Shown in pieces: positions 8,276 through 15,698 of a stretch of 64,000 bases of DNA; within the stretch, counting starts at the first letter, position 1; each line of letters begins with the position of its first letter. The stretch spans positions 1 to 64,000 of the forward strand of contig NZ_JAOQKI010000009.1 in the NCBI RefSeq assembly GCF_025567465.1, given 5' to 3'. The position numbers were made by a program, and so were the translations under genes. The DNA comes from Roseburia_C amylophila. GTDB taxonomy: Bacteria; Bacillota; Clostridia; Lachnospirales; Lachnospiraceae. The notes under the pieces are model-generated. The model had not been told where the DNA came from and searched no databases. It saw only the letters and a list, made by a program, of their open reading frames with translations.

Positions 8276-8326
8276 ATTATACTATAAAACTTCCATTTTG
8301 GATACTTTTTTCTTCCATTTTGGATA
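8276..8326. promoter_or_regulatory. SPFH operon promoter with tandem XRE operator candidate
   Basis: Minus strand TATAAT lies at 8276-8281, about 43 nt before the SPFH start; the -35 position reads TATCCA, a poor match. Two identical 14-bp direct repeats TTCCATTTTGGATA (8291-8304 and 8313-8326, period 22) cover that -35 region and lie upstream of the divergent XRE gene. They are the likely binding sites of that regulator, which could activate the weak promoter. Confidence 0.6.
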
Positions 8327-8351
8327 TTATTTTCTCAACGAGGTGATACCT

Positions 8352-8591
8352 ATGTCAGAAAGAATTAATCAACACCTGCATCCACTGGTAGGTTCTAACA
8401 TCCGGAGACTGCGGAAAGAACAGGGTTTGAAAGCCACCGAAGTCATTGCGAAGCTCCAATGTGATGGCATCAATGTAACTACCGGCATATTCAGCAAGGT
8501 GGAAAATGGTTATAATAACCCAACGGTAGATATGCTGATTGGATTGACCAAGATTTTTAATTGTGATTTTAATGAATTCTTTAAACAATAA
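8352..8591 (+). CDS. XRE-family DNA-binding regulator
   Basis: The 79-residue protein is almost all helix-turn-helix: NIRRLRKEQGLKATEVIAKL, then TGIFSKVENGYNNPTVDMLI, the standard Cro/CI-type recognition pattern. The ATG at 8352 has GAGGTGATACCT upstream; the longer reading from 8298 has no site. It is transcribed away from the SPFH operon, with twin direct repeats between the two, so it probably controls that operon and itself. A terminator follows immediately. Confidence 0.8.
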   Translation: MSERINQHLHPLVGSNIRRLRKEQGLKATEVIAKLQCDGINVTTGIFSKVENGYNNPTVDMLIGLTKIFNCDFNEFFKQ

Positions 8592-8636
8592 CAGGCAGCT
8601 AAACGGTGAATGGTTTAGTTGCCTGTTGTTGTTTTG
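8590..8636 (+). terminator. Terminator of the XRE regulator
   Basis: AACAGGCAGCTAAAC pairs with GTTTAGTTGCCTGTT around an 8-nt loop, followed by GTTGTTTTG. It overlaps the stop codon of the XRE gene. Confidence 0.8.
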
Positions 8637-8742
8637 TCATATAAAAGGGGAGCTACCAATGTTATTTTTTTTAATATGTTATTTTCTACAATGTTGTCCT
8701 GTCGTTGACTTTGCCCGATTCTGACATTATAAATGTCTTTCT

Positions 8743-10023
8743 TTACATCCACGCCAGCTTTCGCACCTCTAAAATCCTTTTTTTCATGTCTTTTGCCTGT
8801 ATAAATCCCTGTTGCATAAGTGTTTCACACGATTTCTCAAGTGCACTTTCTATTCTGCTTAGCATATCATCATAATGCTTCATGGCAAGTTTTTCACCAA
8901 TCCCGATATTTTTCAACTCCCGACAAAAGTGCTCTCGCTTGATTTTATGAATGTCATATTCACACCCAATCGAAACAGCCATCTCCGTAGTACTGCTTGG
9001 ATAGATCATCGTACATACAATGTCGTAAGCTGGTGCTAATCGTATGGATGCCATATCAGATGCATAAAGAAGTGATACATTCTTAATATGATTATCGGTA
9101 TTCCCTATGAGATAGTTGAATACACAGATATCCCATAGTTTTAACTGATCTTCCATTGGATTCGAGGAATATTTTTTCAAAATATCACACATTCTTTTTA
9201 GGTAACCTTCTCCATTATGCTCATATTTATGACCGGATGAAATACCCATGGCCTGCGAAAAATCCTCCTGATGCAGTCGAAACGGAACTGTTAACCCATC
9301 TATAACCCGACATTTTTCGTCAATGATCCGATCATATCTATGTGTTGCAAATAACACATCTTCATCTTTACCAGTTCCTACATTTATCACAAAGCTGTCC
9401 GGTACATCAATCCCCAGATTTTTGGCTGTCTGTAAACATAGCTGTTCATTGGTAACAATCCCGTCTAATCTGACATGACTTTGTTTCACAATATGCGTAC
9501 TCGGAGCTGCTCCAATTGGTAAATACCATTCATTTGTGTCTTTCTTATAATACAATCCAACTTTACCAGAGGCTCCGGTCAGAGACAAATGCGCTTTTGC
9601 AACCAACTCTGCCGCTTCTGAAGCACCTTCTTTCGCCAATCTGCATACATCTTCCTTTGTAAGTTTCTGATAACCAGCTTTTGGAACATCCATGCCATCT
9701 TCAATAATCTGAATAGCACCCAGACATTCCCTCCCCAAAGCAGCTAAGATTGTCAGATAATCATATTCATCTGCATGAATCCATCCGGCTACACACTTCC
9801 TGGTAAAACCTTCCGGTAGAAGGCCTTCAAAAAAAAGTCTTGTTTCTTCTGCCGAAAAGTTTTGTGCCTGCAATGGAAGATGAATTGAAATAGGACAACT
9901 TGACGGATTATCCAAATACTCTTGTGCATAGGAAAATACCGCATCTTCAGATCCACTTCCTGTTATCTTACCAACATAGATCTGCTCTCCCTGCTGTTCA
10001 ATAAATACATGAAAATCTCTCAT
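8743..10023 (-). CDS. hipA: HipA-family Ser/Thr kinase toxin
   Basis: This 426-residue protein has the HipA fold. An N-terminal HipA domain (FEGLLPEGFTR, near 66-75) is followed by a kinase core with SLTGASGKVGLYY as the ATP loop, GNTDNHIKN as the catalytic loop (Asp310) and APAYDIV as the metal site (Asp334). HipA toxins phosphorylate translation factors such as glutamyl-tRNA synthetase and cause dormancy; the target here is unknown. The ATG follows the antitoxin stop by 1 nt. Key catalytic residues are intact, so it should be active. Confidence 0.88.
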   Translation of the reverse strand: MRDFHVFIEQQGEQIYVGKITGSGSEDAVFSYAQEYLDNPSSCPISIHLPLQAQNFSAEETRLFFEGLLPEGFTRKCVAGWIHADEYDYLTILAALGRECLGAIQIIEDGMDVPKAGYQKLTKEDVCRLAKEGASEAAELVAKAHLSLTGASGKVGLYYKKDTNEWYLPIGAAPSTHIVKQSHVRLDGIVTNEQLCLQTAKNLGIDVPDSFVINVGTGKDEDVLFATHRYDRIIDEKCRVIDGLTVPFRLHQEDFSQAMGISSGHKYEHNGEGYLKRMCDILKKYSSNPMEDQLKLWDICVFNYLIGNTDNHIKNVSLLYASDMASIRLAPAYDIVCTMIYPSSTTEMAVSIGCEYDIHKIKREHFCRELKNIGIGEKLAMKHYDDMLSRIESALEKSCETLMQQGFIQAKDMKKRILEVRKLAWM

Positions 10024-10024
10024 T

Positions 10025-10240
10025 TTATTTACCTCGCTTTTCCATACACAAATCCATACCTAAAAGATTTACAATCTCAATCGCCTTTCCAATCTCACAC
10101 GTTTCCTTTCCTCTTTCCAGATCAGATATAAAGCTGACACTAAATCCTGTAAATTCAGCGATATAAGCCTGTGTATATCCCAATTCTTTTCTGCGTGTAC
10201 GTAATTCATTTCCAAAAGCTTCTGCATCTGCTATTTTCAT
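10025..10240 (-). CDS. hipB: HipB-family XRE antitoxin
   Basis: This is a 71-residue Cro/CI-type helix-turn-helix protein (ELRTRRKELGYTQAYIAEF, SVSFISDLERGKETCEIG) ending KRGK. The ATG at 10240 is chosen for the ideal AAGGAGGCGTC before it; a longer reading to 10330 crosses the operators. It sits directly before hipA, as antitoxin genes of this family do. It should neutralise HipA and repress the operon by binding the three GAACGGCTTA elements upstream. Confidence 0.87.
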   Translation of the reverse strand: MKIADAEAFGNELRTRRKELGYTQAYIAEFTGFSVSFISDLERGKETCEIGKAIEIVNLLGMDLCMEKRGK

Positions 10241-10261
10241 GACGCCTCCTTGTCGCATAGT

Positions 10262-10355
10262 CGAACGGCTTATTTTAATTTTGCGCAAGCTAAAAAAGGG
10301 CGAACGGCTTATTTTTGATATATTTATCATATACTAAGCCGTTCGGCTATGTCAA
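10262..10355 (-). promoter_or_regulatory. hipBA promoter and operators
   Basis: Minus strand TTGACA (10350-10355) and TATGAT (10326-10331) are 18 bp apart. The 11-bp element CGAACGGCTTA occurs at 10262-10272 and 10301-10311, and inverted at 10335-10345, where it fills the spacer between -35 and -10. The inverted pair is perfect and centred 34 bp apart. This is a classic autorepression layout, with HipB dimers blocking polymerase. Confidence 0.85.
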
Positions 10356-10436
10356 TACCAGATGTGATATTTCATTCCTTCATATTTCACAGTAAGCTCA
10401 ATCAATACCGTTTTACGAACCTTGAGACTCCCCAAT

Positions 10437-10736
10437 TTAAGTGCAGGTAAGCTGTTCATGCACAATCCTCGAAACATGCTGCATCGTACGCGAGCTTACA
10501 TATGAACCATCTTCACGCCTGCATACAAAATTTACTTCATGCTCTGTACAAGTCTCACCTATTCTGTTTTGCGGAAGAACTGTGTTTCTTCTTAATACTT
10601 CATCCGTCACCTTAAAATCTGAATAATAATGTGAATAGTACTCGTCATAATATTTACATATGGCGACTTGAGGGCAGCGTGCAGCTATTTTTACACCAAA
10701 TCCAGAAAATGAGTAAAAAAAAGAGACCCATACCAA
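10437..10736 (-). pseudogene. Tyrosine integrase remnant
   Basis: A 99-codon open frame has a middle to C-terminal part (YYDEYYSHYYSD, then EVNFVCRREDGSYVSSRTMQ and HVSRIVHEQL) that resembles the segment of Lachnospiraceae phage-type integrases just before the catalytic HxxR. The first 20 or so codons overlap a terminator hairpin and are not integrase. The catalytic Arg, His and Tyr are absent, and a stop cuts it off after EQLTCT. It lies next to one of the island's repeats and is probably the wreck of the recombinase that brought in this region. The assignment rests on a short resemblance. Confidence 0.5.
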
Positions 10737-10752
10737 AAAAGATATGAGTCTC
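10723..10752 (-). terminator. Terminator beside the distal att copy
   Basis: On the minus strand GAGACTCATATC and GGTATGGGTCTC pair around TTTTTT and are followed by a run of T. Before island insertion this would have been the terminator of the GGGtGRT gene, since it lies just past the displaced copy of that gene's 3' end. Confidence 0.75.
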
Positions 10753-10778
10753 CAATAAGCCTATAAAATCAAGCTTTC

Positions 10779-10811
10779 TATTTAGAATTTACCAGCTTTT
10801 GCTGCTTCCTC
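10779..10811. repeat. Direct repeat (attachment core), distal copy
   Basis: 33 bp identical to 14666-14698. It corresponds to the last codons and stop of the GGGtGRT gene (minus strand). Beyond position 10811 the match decays within a few bases. It is read as the original gene end, displaced by insertion. Confidence 0.85.
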
Positions 10812-11028
10812 TACAGAATCAATGCACCCAGTAAATTCAAGATAAATCAAGCATGTGTGGCTTTCGGTGTGGCTTTTCGTCCAATAGCTACAACAAGGCT
10901 AAACAATTTTCCTTCTATTATAAAAGTGATACCATTCAGTCTACAATAATGAATTTTGTCTAGCTTAACACTATGTTAATAAAAAAACAAATAACTTAGT
11001 ACTTATAAATACTCAAATATATTTTTTA
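10812..11028. other. AT-rich intergenic stretch inside the island end
   Basis: About 215 bp with no supported gene. A short tandem repeat, GTGTGGCTTT(C/T), occurs twice near 10855-10878. The rest is AT-rich, and no strong terminator for the DUF4365 gene is visible. Confidence 0.4.
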
Positions 11029-11997
11029 CTACTTATTAACTATAAACCAATAATATGTAGGAAGATACGCTTCTCGATAATCAGTCTCATACATATCTGA
11101 TATTATACACATCTGATCCCATAACCTATGCAATTCCTGTATTTGAGTTGCATGCCGAAAAGATACTTCTCCCATACAATACGTTCCTTCCCAAATGGGT
11201 TCATCAACATTTTCCCCTCTTTCTATTGCATTATTAATTATTATATCTGCTTGTTTTGTAGAATGATGTTCTGTATAGTAATCTATCTGTTCTTTAAATA
11301 ACTCTAACATTTTATCCGACCATATATCTAATCGACATATTCTATTCAAAAACATCTCAACCATTTGTTCCAGATTACAATCTGGCGTATACAATAAATC
11401 CCTCTTTTGACAATTTACTAAATTAAAGAAAGAATATAATTTTGCTCTTTTCCCATACCATTCAATCGCAAATTTTCCACTACTTATCCTATTTTCTATT
11501 GGAATATTAATAGTAACTGTTCCCTGCCTATCATAATCTGGTTTTTGAGATATTAATATTTTATCAACATAATCGTTCAAGCATACAAAATATCCCTCTC
11601 TTTCTACATTATCCACTAAGCAAAGCAATACAGGAACTGCACTTCCCATCTTTTCAACTGTAGCTAACAACGCTGTATCTAAAGGATGTTTGACCACCTT
11701 AAATATACAATTATCAGATTTTGTTTTAGAATAAACCTCCAAATCTTTTACTTCAATATCATTGGTTGTCTTAACTTGAAAAAGTACATGTTCACCCTTT
11801 GTAACATATACCCCATCATTACACTCCTCAAATAATTCAACATCTAAGTCAATTCCATAATCAGCAGTGTACTCCCTTATTACCCATTCCTTAGGAAATA
11901 AGGATCTCAATATATCAATACCTGACTCCCCAATAATCTGATTTTCAGAACGTCTTTTACCTAAAGTCTTCCAATCACGAAAATAATTTGTGTCCAT
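11029..11997 (-). CDS. DUF4365 domain protein (PD-(D/E)XK nuclease-like)
   Basis: The 322-residue product has an N-terminal DUF4365 domain (about residues 1-165): ENQIIGESGIDIL, ADYGIDLDVELFE and LFQVKTT give the E..D..(Q)xK pattern of PD-(D/E)XK-type nucleases. The C-terminal 150 residues show no known motif. DUF4365 domains are found in phage-defence proteins and mobile elements. The ATG at 11997 follows GAGAGGTAATAAT. Base composition is markedly AT-rich. It is 103 bp downstream of the HTH gene. A DNA-cleaving role is inferred, not shown. Confidence 0.7.
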   Translation of the reverse strand: MDTNYFRDWKTLGKRRSENQIIGESGIDILRSLFPKEWVIREYTADYGIDLDVELFEECNDGVYVTKGEHVLFQVKTTNDIEVKDLEVYSKTKSDNCIFKVVKHPLDTALLATVEKMGSAVPVLLCLVDNVEREGYFVCLNDYVDKILISQKPDYDRQGTVTINIPIENRISSGKFAIEWYGKRAKLYSFFNLVNCQKRDLLYTPDCNLEQMVEMFLNRICRLDIWSDKMLELFKEQIDYYTEHHSTKQADIIINNAIERGENVDEPIWEGTYCMGEVSFRHATQIQELHRLWDQMCIISDMYETDYREAYLPTYYWFIVNK

Positions 11998-12100
11998 ATT
12001 ATTACCTCTCACATCCAAAACCTATTATTATATTACCATAAAAAATAGCCAACGCATAGATTATTAACCACGCATTGACTACTTAGAAAGCGTAACTATA

Positions 12101-12322
12101 TTAGTCGTTCTTTGAGTCAAAGTAACATCCCGTATACTCATAAAACAGCTTTGGACTTATATAGAAGTCATACTGAGTAGAACCTTCCTTCTTATACGTT
12201 AATCCAATAGGTAATAACTTGTTTATCATAGCAAGTCGTATGAACTGTGGGTCTTTCCCCATAATCTTTGCCGCTTCGGCTACTGGAATGTTCCTTCCAT
12301 CAAATATTAAATCGTGTTCCAT
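12101..12322 (-). CDS. Small helix-turn-helix (excisionase-like) protein
   Basis: This 73-residue protein has an HTH_17/MerR-like start: IPVAEAAKIMGKDPQFIRLAMINKLL, followed by a beta wing-like segment. Proteins of this type act as excisionases or transcription regulators in Lachnospiraceae mobile elements. AGGAGGTTGAAATT precedes the ATG. Its place inside the att-bounded island fits a recombination directionality factor, but the integrase is missing. Confidence 0.6.
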   Translation of the reverse strand: MEHDLIFDGRNIPVAEAAKIMGKDPQFIRLAMINKLLPIGLTYKKEGSTQYDFYISPKLFYEYTGCYFDSKND

Positions 12323-12427
12323 AATTTCAACCTCCTGAAAAATAATAAATTTAATTTTGATAGAATCCCAGCGACTTGGTTATCGCCTCATCTCTGACCA
12401 TCCATTTCTTAGAAAACCCAATAAAAT

Positions 12428-12465
12428 AGACCTCCTGCTGACCAAAATCAACCAGCAAGAGGTCT
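12428..12465 (-). terminator. Terminator downstream of the DUF3846 gene
   Basis: AGACCTCCTGCTG and CAGCAAGAGGTCT pair with one mismatch around a 12-nt loop; the minus strand continues TATTTTATT. It separates the DUF262-DUF3846 transcript from the HTH and DUF4365 genes. Nothing else is recognised in 12323-12559. Confidence 0.7.
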
Positions 12466-12559
12466 TGACATACCCCATTGTATGTTCAAAACAAAATTCA
12501 TACCACTAACAACCATACAATTTCATTTCACATTTACCCTCTCATATACTGCTTTCTTA

Positions 12560-13006
12560 TCAATCTTCATCGGCACACTCCTTGTAATCTAACAACTCAT
12601 CATGATTAAAGTAGAACATTGAGTTGGTGCGATACTTTCCATCCTTACCCATAACAGACATATTCAGCCTGATTGGTGGCAATAATCTCTCGATTATTTC
12701 ACAATCCTCAGACAAAATATCAGTGAATACATCATCGCAATGTCGTACCGCTATAATATTTCCAACAAGGAAATCCAGCGGCTCGCCATCTTCACTGAGC
12801 CAAATTCTGTTTAATGGCATACCCCGTAGCTTACCTTCATCGTTTATGATGATATCTATATCAGGCGTTAATCTAACCACCTGAATCAGACCACCTACGA
12901 TTTCCTGTTTCGCTTCAAGGGTATTATCTATCTCAGTAAAGTACCCCTTGTATTGTCTTCCCTCTTCATCTACACGGATGATATACGCTTTAATCTTCTG
13001 CTTCAT
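12560..13006 (-). CDS. DUF3846 domain protein
   Basis: The 148-residue product has the pattern I recall for DUF3846: NTLEAKQEIVGGLIQVV, then INDEGKLRGMPLNRIWL and a closing DFLVGNIIAV. DUF3846 proteins are common on plasmids and conjugative elements, and their function is unknown. The start at 13006 is chosen because GAGCGAGG lies 6 nt upstream, inside the end of the DUF262 gene. The two genes therefore overlap by 17 nt in different frames and are likely co-translated. Confidence 0.65.
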   Translation of the reverse strand: MKQKIKAYIIRVDEEGRQYKGYFTEIDNTLEAKQEIVGGLIQVVRLTPDIDIIINDEGKLRGMPLNRIWLSEDGEPLDFLVGNIIAVRHCDDVFTDILSEDCEIIERLLPPIRLNMSVMGKDGKYRTNSMFYFNHDELLDYKECADED

Positions 13007-14051
13007 TGGCATCCTCGCTCTCTGCACTACCCCCGATAACCACAAGATTTGATATGTTGAAGTATTGACCAAAATCATCAGCCATCGCAAGAAGTCTGCC
13101 CTCAGTTTTTACCCTCTTCACGTTTCCATTACCCTTATTGGCTTCATACTCCTCATTTACTGTATTCGCAAAGCTGTCTATGAAACCACGATACTGCTCT
13201 GGAGTAATGCTATTCTCCAATGCCAGCTTTCCAATAACTGCCACCATAGGTACTGCCGATTTCTTCAGGAACTTACACTTGTCTGAGAATGCCCCTGAAA
13301 GATAGTCAAACAGCTCCTCAATTACCACACGCTTTTCTGGAGAGAATCTACCCCTGATATGGCTGCAATACTTTAACACCTCAGTATTGGATATTGCCTT
13401 ATACTCGTAATTTTCGCTACGATTATCCAGCAACAGCATGGTCTGGAGTAATACCTCAAGATCGCCCTCTCTCCGCCACTGTGCCTGAGTAAGACAAATT
13501 GCCTTGGTAAAGAAATCCTTTTCCAGAATATCCCTTGTCCATCTTGCAAGCTCCGTACCCATAACAGACCTTGACCTTTGAATTTGGGTAAGTGGCGTTG
13601 GAGAGTTTAAGCGGTAGAAAATATCTTCTACCTCTTCCTCTGTCGCATCTTCGATTACGGAGATACTATATCTGTAACCAGATATAATATCCTTCAGCTC
13701 ATCTGAAAGTTCATCAAAGCTCCTGCCTGCGATTTCATAAACCTCGCCATCCAGCTCTACGTCTGGAGTACCGCCATGTAACGCATACTCCCAAGACATA
13801 AAACTGAATGTGTTAAGCAATCTCTGCTTGCCCTCGATGCAATCATATATGGTGGCATCGTCATTCTTATATTTAAGCAGGAACACTGGCGGTATTGGGT
13901 AGCCTGCCAAGATACTATGGATGAGCAGGCTCTTTTGTAGAATACCCCATTGACCGCTGGAACGCTGAATCGCATTGTCAAATACAAGCTGACCATTGGC
14001 ATACCACTTCTGCAATGTTTTCACGCCACTCGGCAATGTACTTCTAATCAT
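12990..14051 (-). CDS. DUF262 (ParB/Srx-like) protein without an HNH domain
   Basis: This is a 353-residue protein. The DUF262 domain fills the first 200 residues: FDNAIQRSSGQWGILQ, IPPVFLL and YDCIEGKQRLLNTFSF match the QR and DGQQR-type motifs. It is the domain that hydrolyses NTPs or senses modified DNA in GmrSD, BrxU and SspE. The usual C-terminal DUF1524 HNH nuclease is absent; the last 150 residues are helical. An AGGAGG lies 10 nt before the ATG. It overlaps the DUF3846 gene. A nuclease partner may be the DUF4365 protein of the same island; this is inference. Confidence 0.75.
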   Translation of the reverse strand: MIRSTLPSGVKTLQKWYANGQLVFDNAIQRSSGQWGILQKSLLIHSILAGYPIPPVFLLKYKNDDATIYDCIEGKQRLLNTFSFMSWEYALHGGTPDVELDGEVYEIAGRSFDELSDELKDIISGYRYSISVIEDATEEEVEDIFYRLNSPTPLTQIQRSRSVMGTELARWTRDILEKDFFTKAICLTQAQWRREGDLEVLLQTMLLLDNRSENYEYKAISNTEVLKYCSHIRGRFSPEKRVVIEELFDYLSGAFSDKCKFLKKSAVPMVAVIGKLALENSITPEQYRGFIDSFANTVNEEYEANKGNGNVKRVKTEGRLLAMADDFGQYFNISNLVVIGGSAESEDANEAED

Positions 14052-14068
14052 AAACCACTACCTCCTGA

Positions 14069-14431
14069 CTACTCGTCATAATCTCCCCACTCTTCATCGT
14101 CGCCTTCCTCTTCGTAATCTTCATAGTCCCACATATCTTCCTCAGCATTTGTCTTTGGCTTAACAAGCTCTCCACATGGCTGTGTAGCTAGATTTGAAAA
14201 TATTGGATTTACCAGAATATTGCTACACTCTGTGATACCCCATCCTGTAGGACAATAATAAGAAAATGATGCTGGAATCTTGTCCTGACAATTGTTTACA
14301 ATCTTCATACCAACGGTATCAGAGAAATCGTAATACCCCTTGATAAGTAACTCACGCATGAGATCCTTGCTGTTTATCTGATTTCTAACATTTTTACATG
14401 TCTCACCAAAACAACTCAGACATTTATTCAT
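14069..14431 (-). CDS. Small Cys-containing protein with an acidic tail
   Basis: The 120-residue product is unrecognised. It has a Cys-rich start (CLSCFGETC), further Cys near residues 45, 57 and 67, and a tail of about 25 residues that is almost all Asp, Glu, Trp and Tyr. The tail could mimic DNA or bind a basic partner. The ATG at 14431 is used, but a GTG at 14440 is possible and neither has a good ribosome binding site. It is 17 bp before the DUF262 gene and probably its operon partner. Confidence 0.55.
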   Translation of the reverse strand: MNKCLSCFGETCKNVRNQINSKDLMRELLIKGYYDFSDTVGMKIVNNCQDKIPASFSYYCPTGWGITECSNILVNPIFSNLATQPCGELVKPKTNAEEDMWDYEDYEEEGDDEEWGDYDE

Positions 14432-14544
14432 TTCAGACACTGCAAATAAATTTTGCGATATTAAGAATTCATCAACTGAGTAATCACCTTATACTGAACA
14501 TAACAACACAGGAACTAACCCCCAACTCACACAGTCTACAGGGT

Positions 14545-14578
14545 TTGTGACTTGTTGCTTGTGACTTGCTTGCGACTT
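14545..14578. repeat. Short direct repeats near the island end (arm-site candidates)
   Basis: TTGTGACTTG occurs at 14545-14554 and 14559-14568, and a variant TTGCGACTT at 14570-14578. They lie 90-120 bp inside the island border. Closely spaced short repeats at this distance are typical of arm-type integrase binding sites. Confidence 0.45.
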
Positions 14579-14604
14579 TTACATGTCTTATGGACATAAA
14601 AATA

Positions 14605-14641
14605 GGGCTATCCAGACCGAATTACCTAGTCTGAATAGCCC
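14605..14641 (-). terminator. Terminator of the GGGtGRT operon
   Basis: On the minus strand GGGCTATTCAGAC and GTCTGGATAGCCC pair with one G-T and are followed by TATTTTTATG. It lies inside the island border, so the element brought its own terminator for the host gene. Confidence 0.85.
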
Positions 14642-14665
14642 GAAAAGTCTAGCTTTTAAGCCTTT

Positions 14666-14698
14666 TATTTAGAATTTACCAGCTTTTGCTGCTTCCTC
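14666..14698. repeat. Direct repeat (attachment core), gene-proximal copy
   Basis: 33 bp identical to 10779-10811. It covers the last ten codons and stop of the GGGtGRT gene and 3 nt beyond. Confidence 0.85.
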
Positions 14699-15679
14699 AA
14701 CGGAAACGGCAACTGCTACTGTAGCACCAACCATTGGGTTGTTACCCATTCCGATTAAGCCCATCATCTCAACGTGAGCTGGTACGGAAGAAGAACCTGC
14801 GAACTGTGCATCAGAGTGCATACGTCCCATAGTATCTGTCATACCATAAGAAGCAGGACCTGCAGCCATGTTATCTGGGTGAAGAGTACGTCCTGTACCA
14901 CCGCCGGATGCTACAGAGAAGTATTTCTTACCCTGCTCGATACATTCTTTCTTGTATGTACCTGCAACCGGATGCTGGAAACGTGTTGGGTTGGTAGAGT
15001 TACCGGTAATGGAAACACCTACGTTCTCATGATGCATGATTGCAACACCTTCCTGAACATCATCAGCACCGTAACATTTTACAGTTGCACGAAGTCCGTT
15101 AGAATATGCTTTTTCATATACAACGTTAAGTTTAGCTGCTTTGTAATCATACTGTGTCTCAACAAATGTAAATCCGTTGATACGTGAAATAATCTGTGCA
15201 GCATCTTTTCCAAGTCCGTTTAAGATAACACGAAGTGGTTTCTGACGTACTTTGTTTGCTTTCTCAGCGATTCCGATTGCACCTTCAGCAGCTGCAAAGG
15301 ACTCGTGTCCAGCTAAGAAACAGAAGCACTCTGTCTCTTCCTCTAATAACATTTTTCCAAGGTTACCATGTCCAAGACCTACTTTTCTGTGGTCAGCAAC
15401 AGAACCTGGAATACAGAATGCCTGAAGACCTTCACCGATTGCTGCAGCAGCATCAGCAGCTCTTTTGCATCCTTTTTTGATTGCGATTGCTGCACCTATA
15501 GTGTAAGCCCAGCAAGCGTTCTCGAAACAGATAGGCTGGATTTTCTTTACCTGATCATATACATCAAGTCCAGCATCTTTTGTAATTTTTTCAGCTTCTT
15601 CAATAGAGCTGATACCATAGCTGTTTAATACAGCGTTTATCTGGTCAATTCTTCTTTCATATCCTTCAAATAATGCCAT
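14669..15679 (-). CDS. GGGtGRT family protein
   Basis: This 336-residue protein is named after its conserved motif, seen here as SVASGGGTGRTLHPDN about 80 residues from the end. The family is widespread in anaerobic Firmicutes, next to a NifU-like scaffold, and its function is not established; an Fe-S or oxidoreductase role has been guessed. The start at 15679 follows AAAGGAGAGACGAAGATA. The gene is 19 bp downstream of the scaffold gene's stop. Its 3' end serves as the attachment site of the island. Confidence 0.85.
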   Translation of the reverse strand: MALFEGYERRIDQINAVLNSYGISSIEEAEKITKDAGLDVYDQVKKIQPICFENACWAYTIGAAIAIKKGCKRAADAAAAIGEGLQAFCIPGSVADHRKVGLGHGNLGKMLLEEETECFCFLAGHESFAAAEGAIGIAEKANKVRQKPLRVILNGLGKDAAQIISRINGFTFVETQYDYKAAKLNVVYEKAYSNGLRATVKCYGADDVQEGVAIMHHENVGVSITGNSTNPTRFQHPVAGTYKKECIEQGKKYFSVASGGGTGRTLHPDNMAAGPASYGMTDTMGRMHSDAQFAGSSSVPAHVEMMGLIGMGNNPMVGATVAVAVSVEEAAKAGKF

Positions 15680-15698
15680 TATCTTCGTCTCTCCTTTC

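Larger units (their letters stand above)
10779..14698. mobile_element. Putative integrated genomic island at the 3' end of the GGGtGRT gene
   Basis: This 3.9 kb segment is bounded by perfect 33-bp direct repeats of the end of the GGGtGRT coding sequence. It holds an HTH excisionase-like gene, DUF4365, DUF3846 and DUF262 genes and a small acidic protein, all on the minus strand. There is no intact recombinase inside. Insertion rebuilt the gene end and supplied a new terminator. Short ACTTG-type repeats near the right end look like recombinase arm sites. The DUF4365 gene is visibly more AT-rich than the flanking chromosome. Confidence 0.7.

Noticed and set aside
8743..10023. HipA as part of the 33-bp-repeat island
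   Set aside because: It lies outside the two repeat copies. A link to the island is possible only through an older, decayed insertion.
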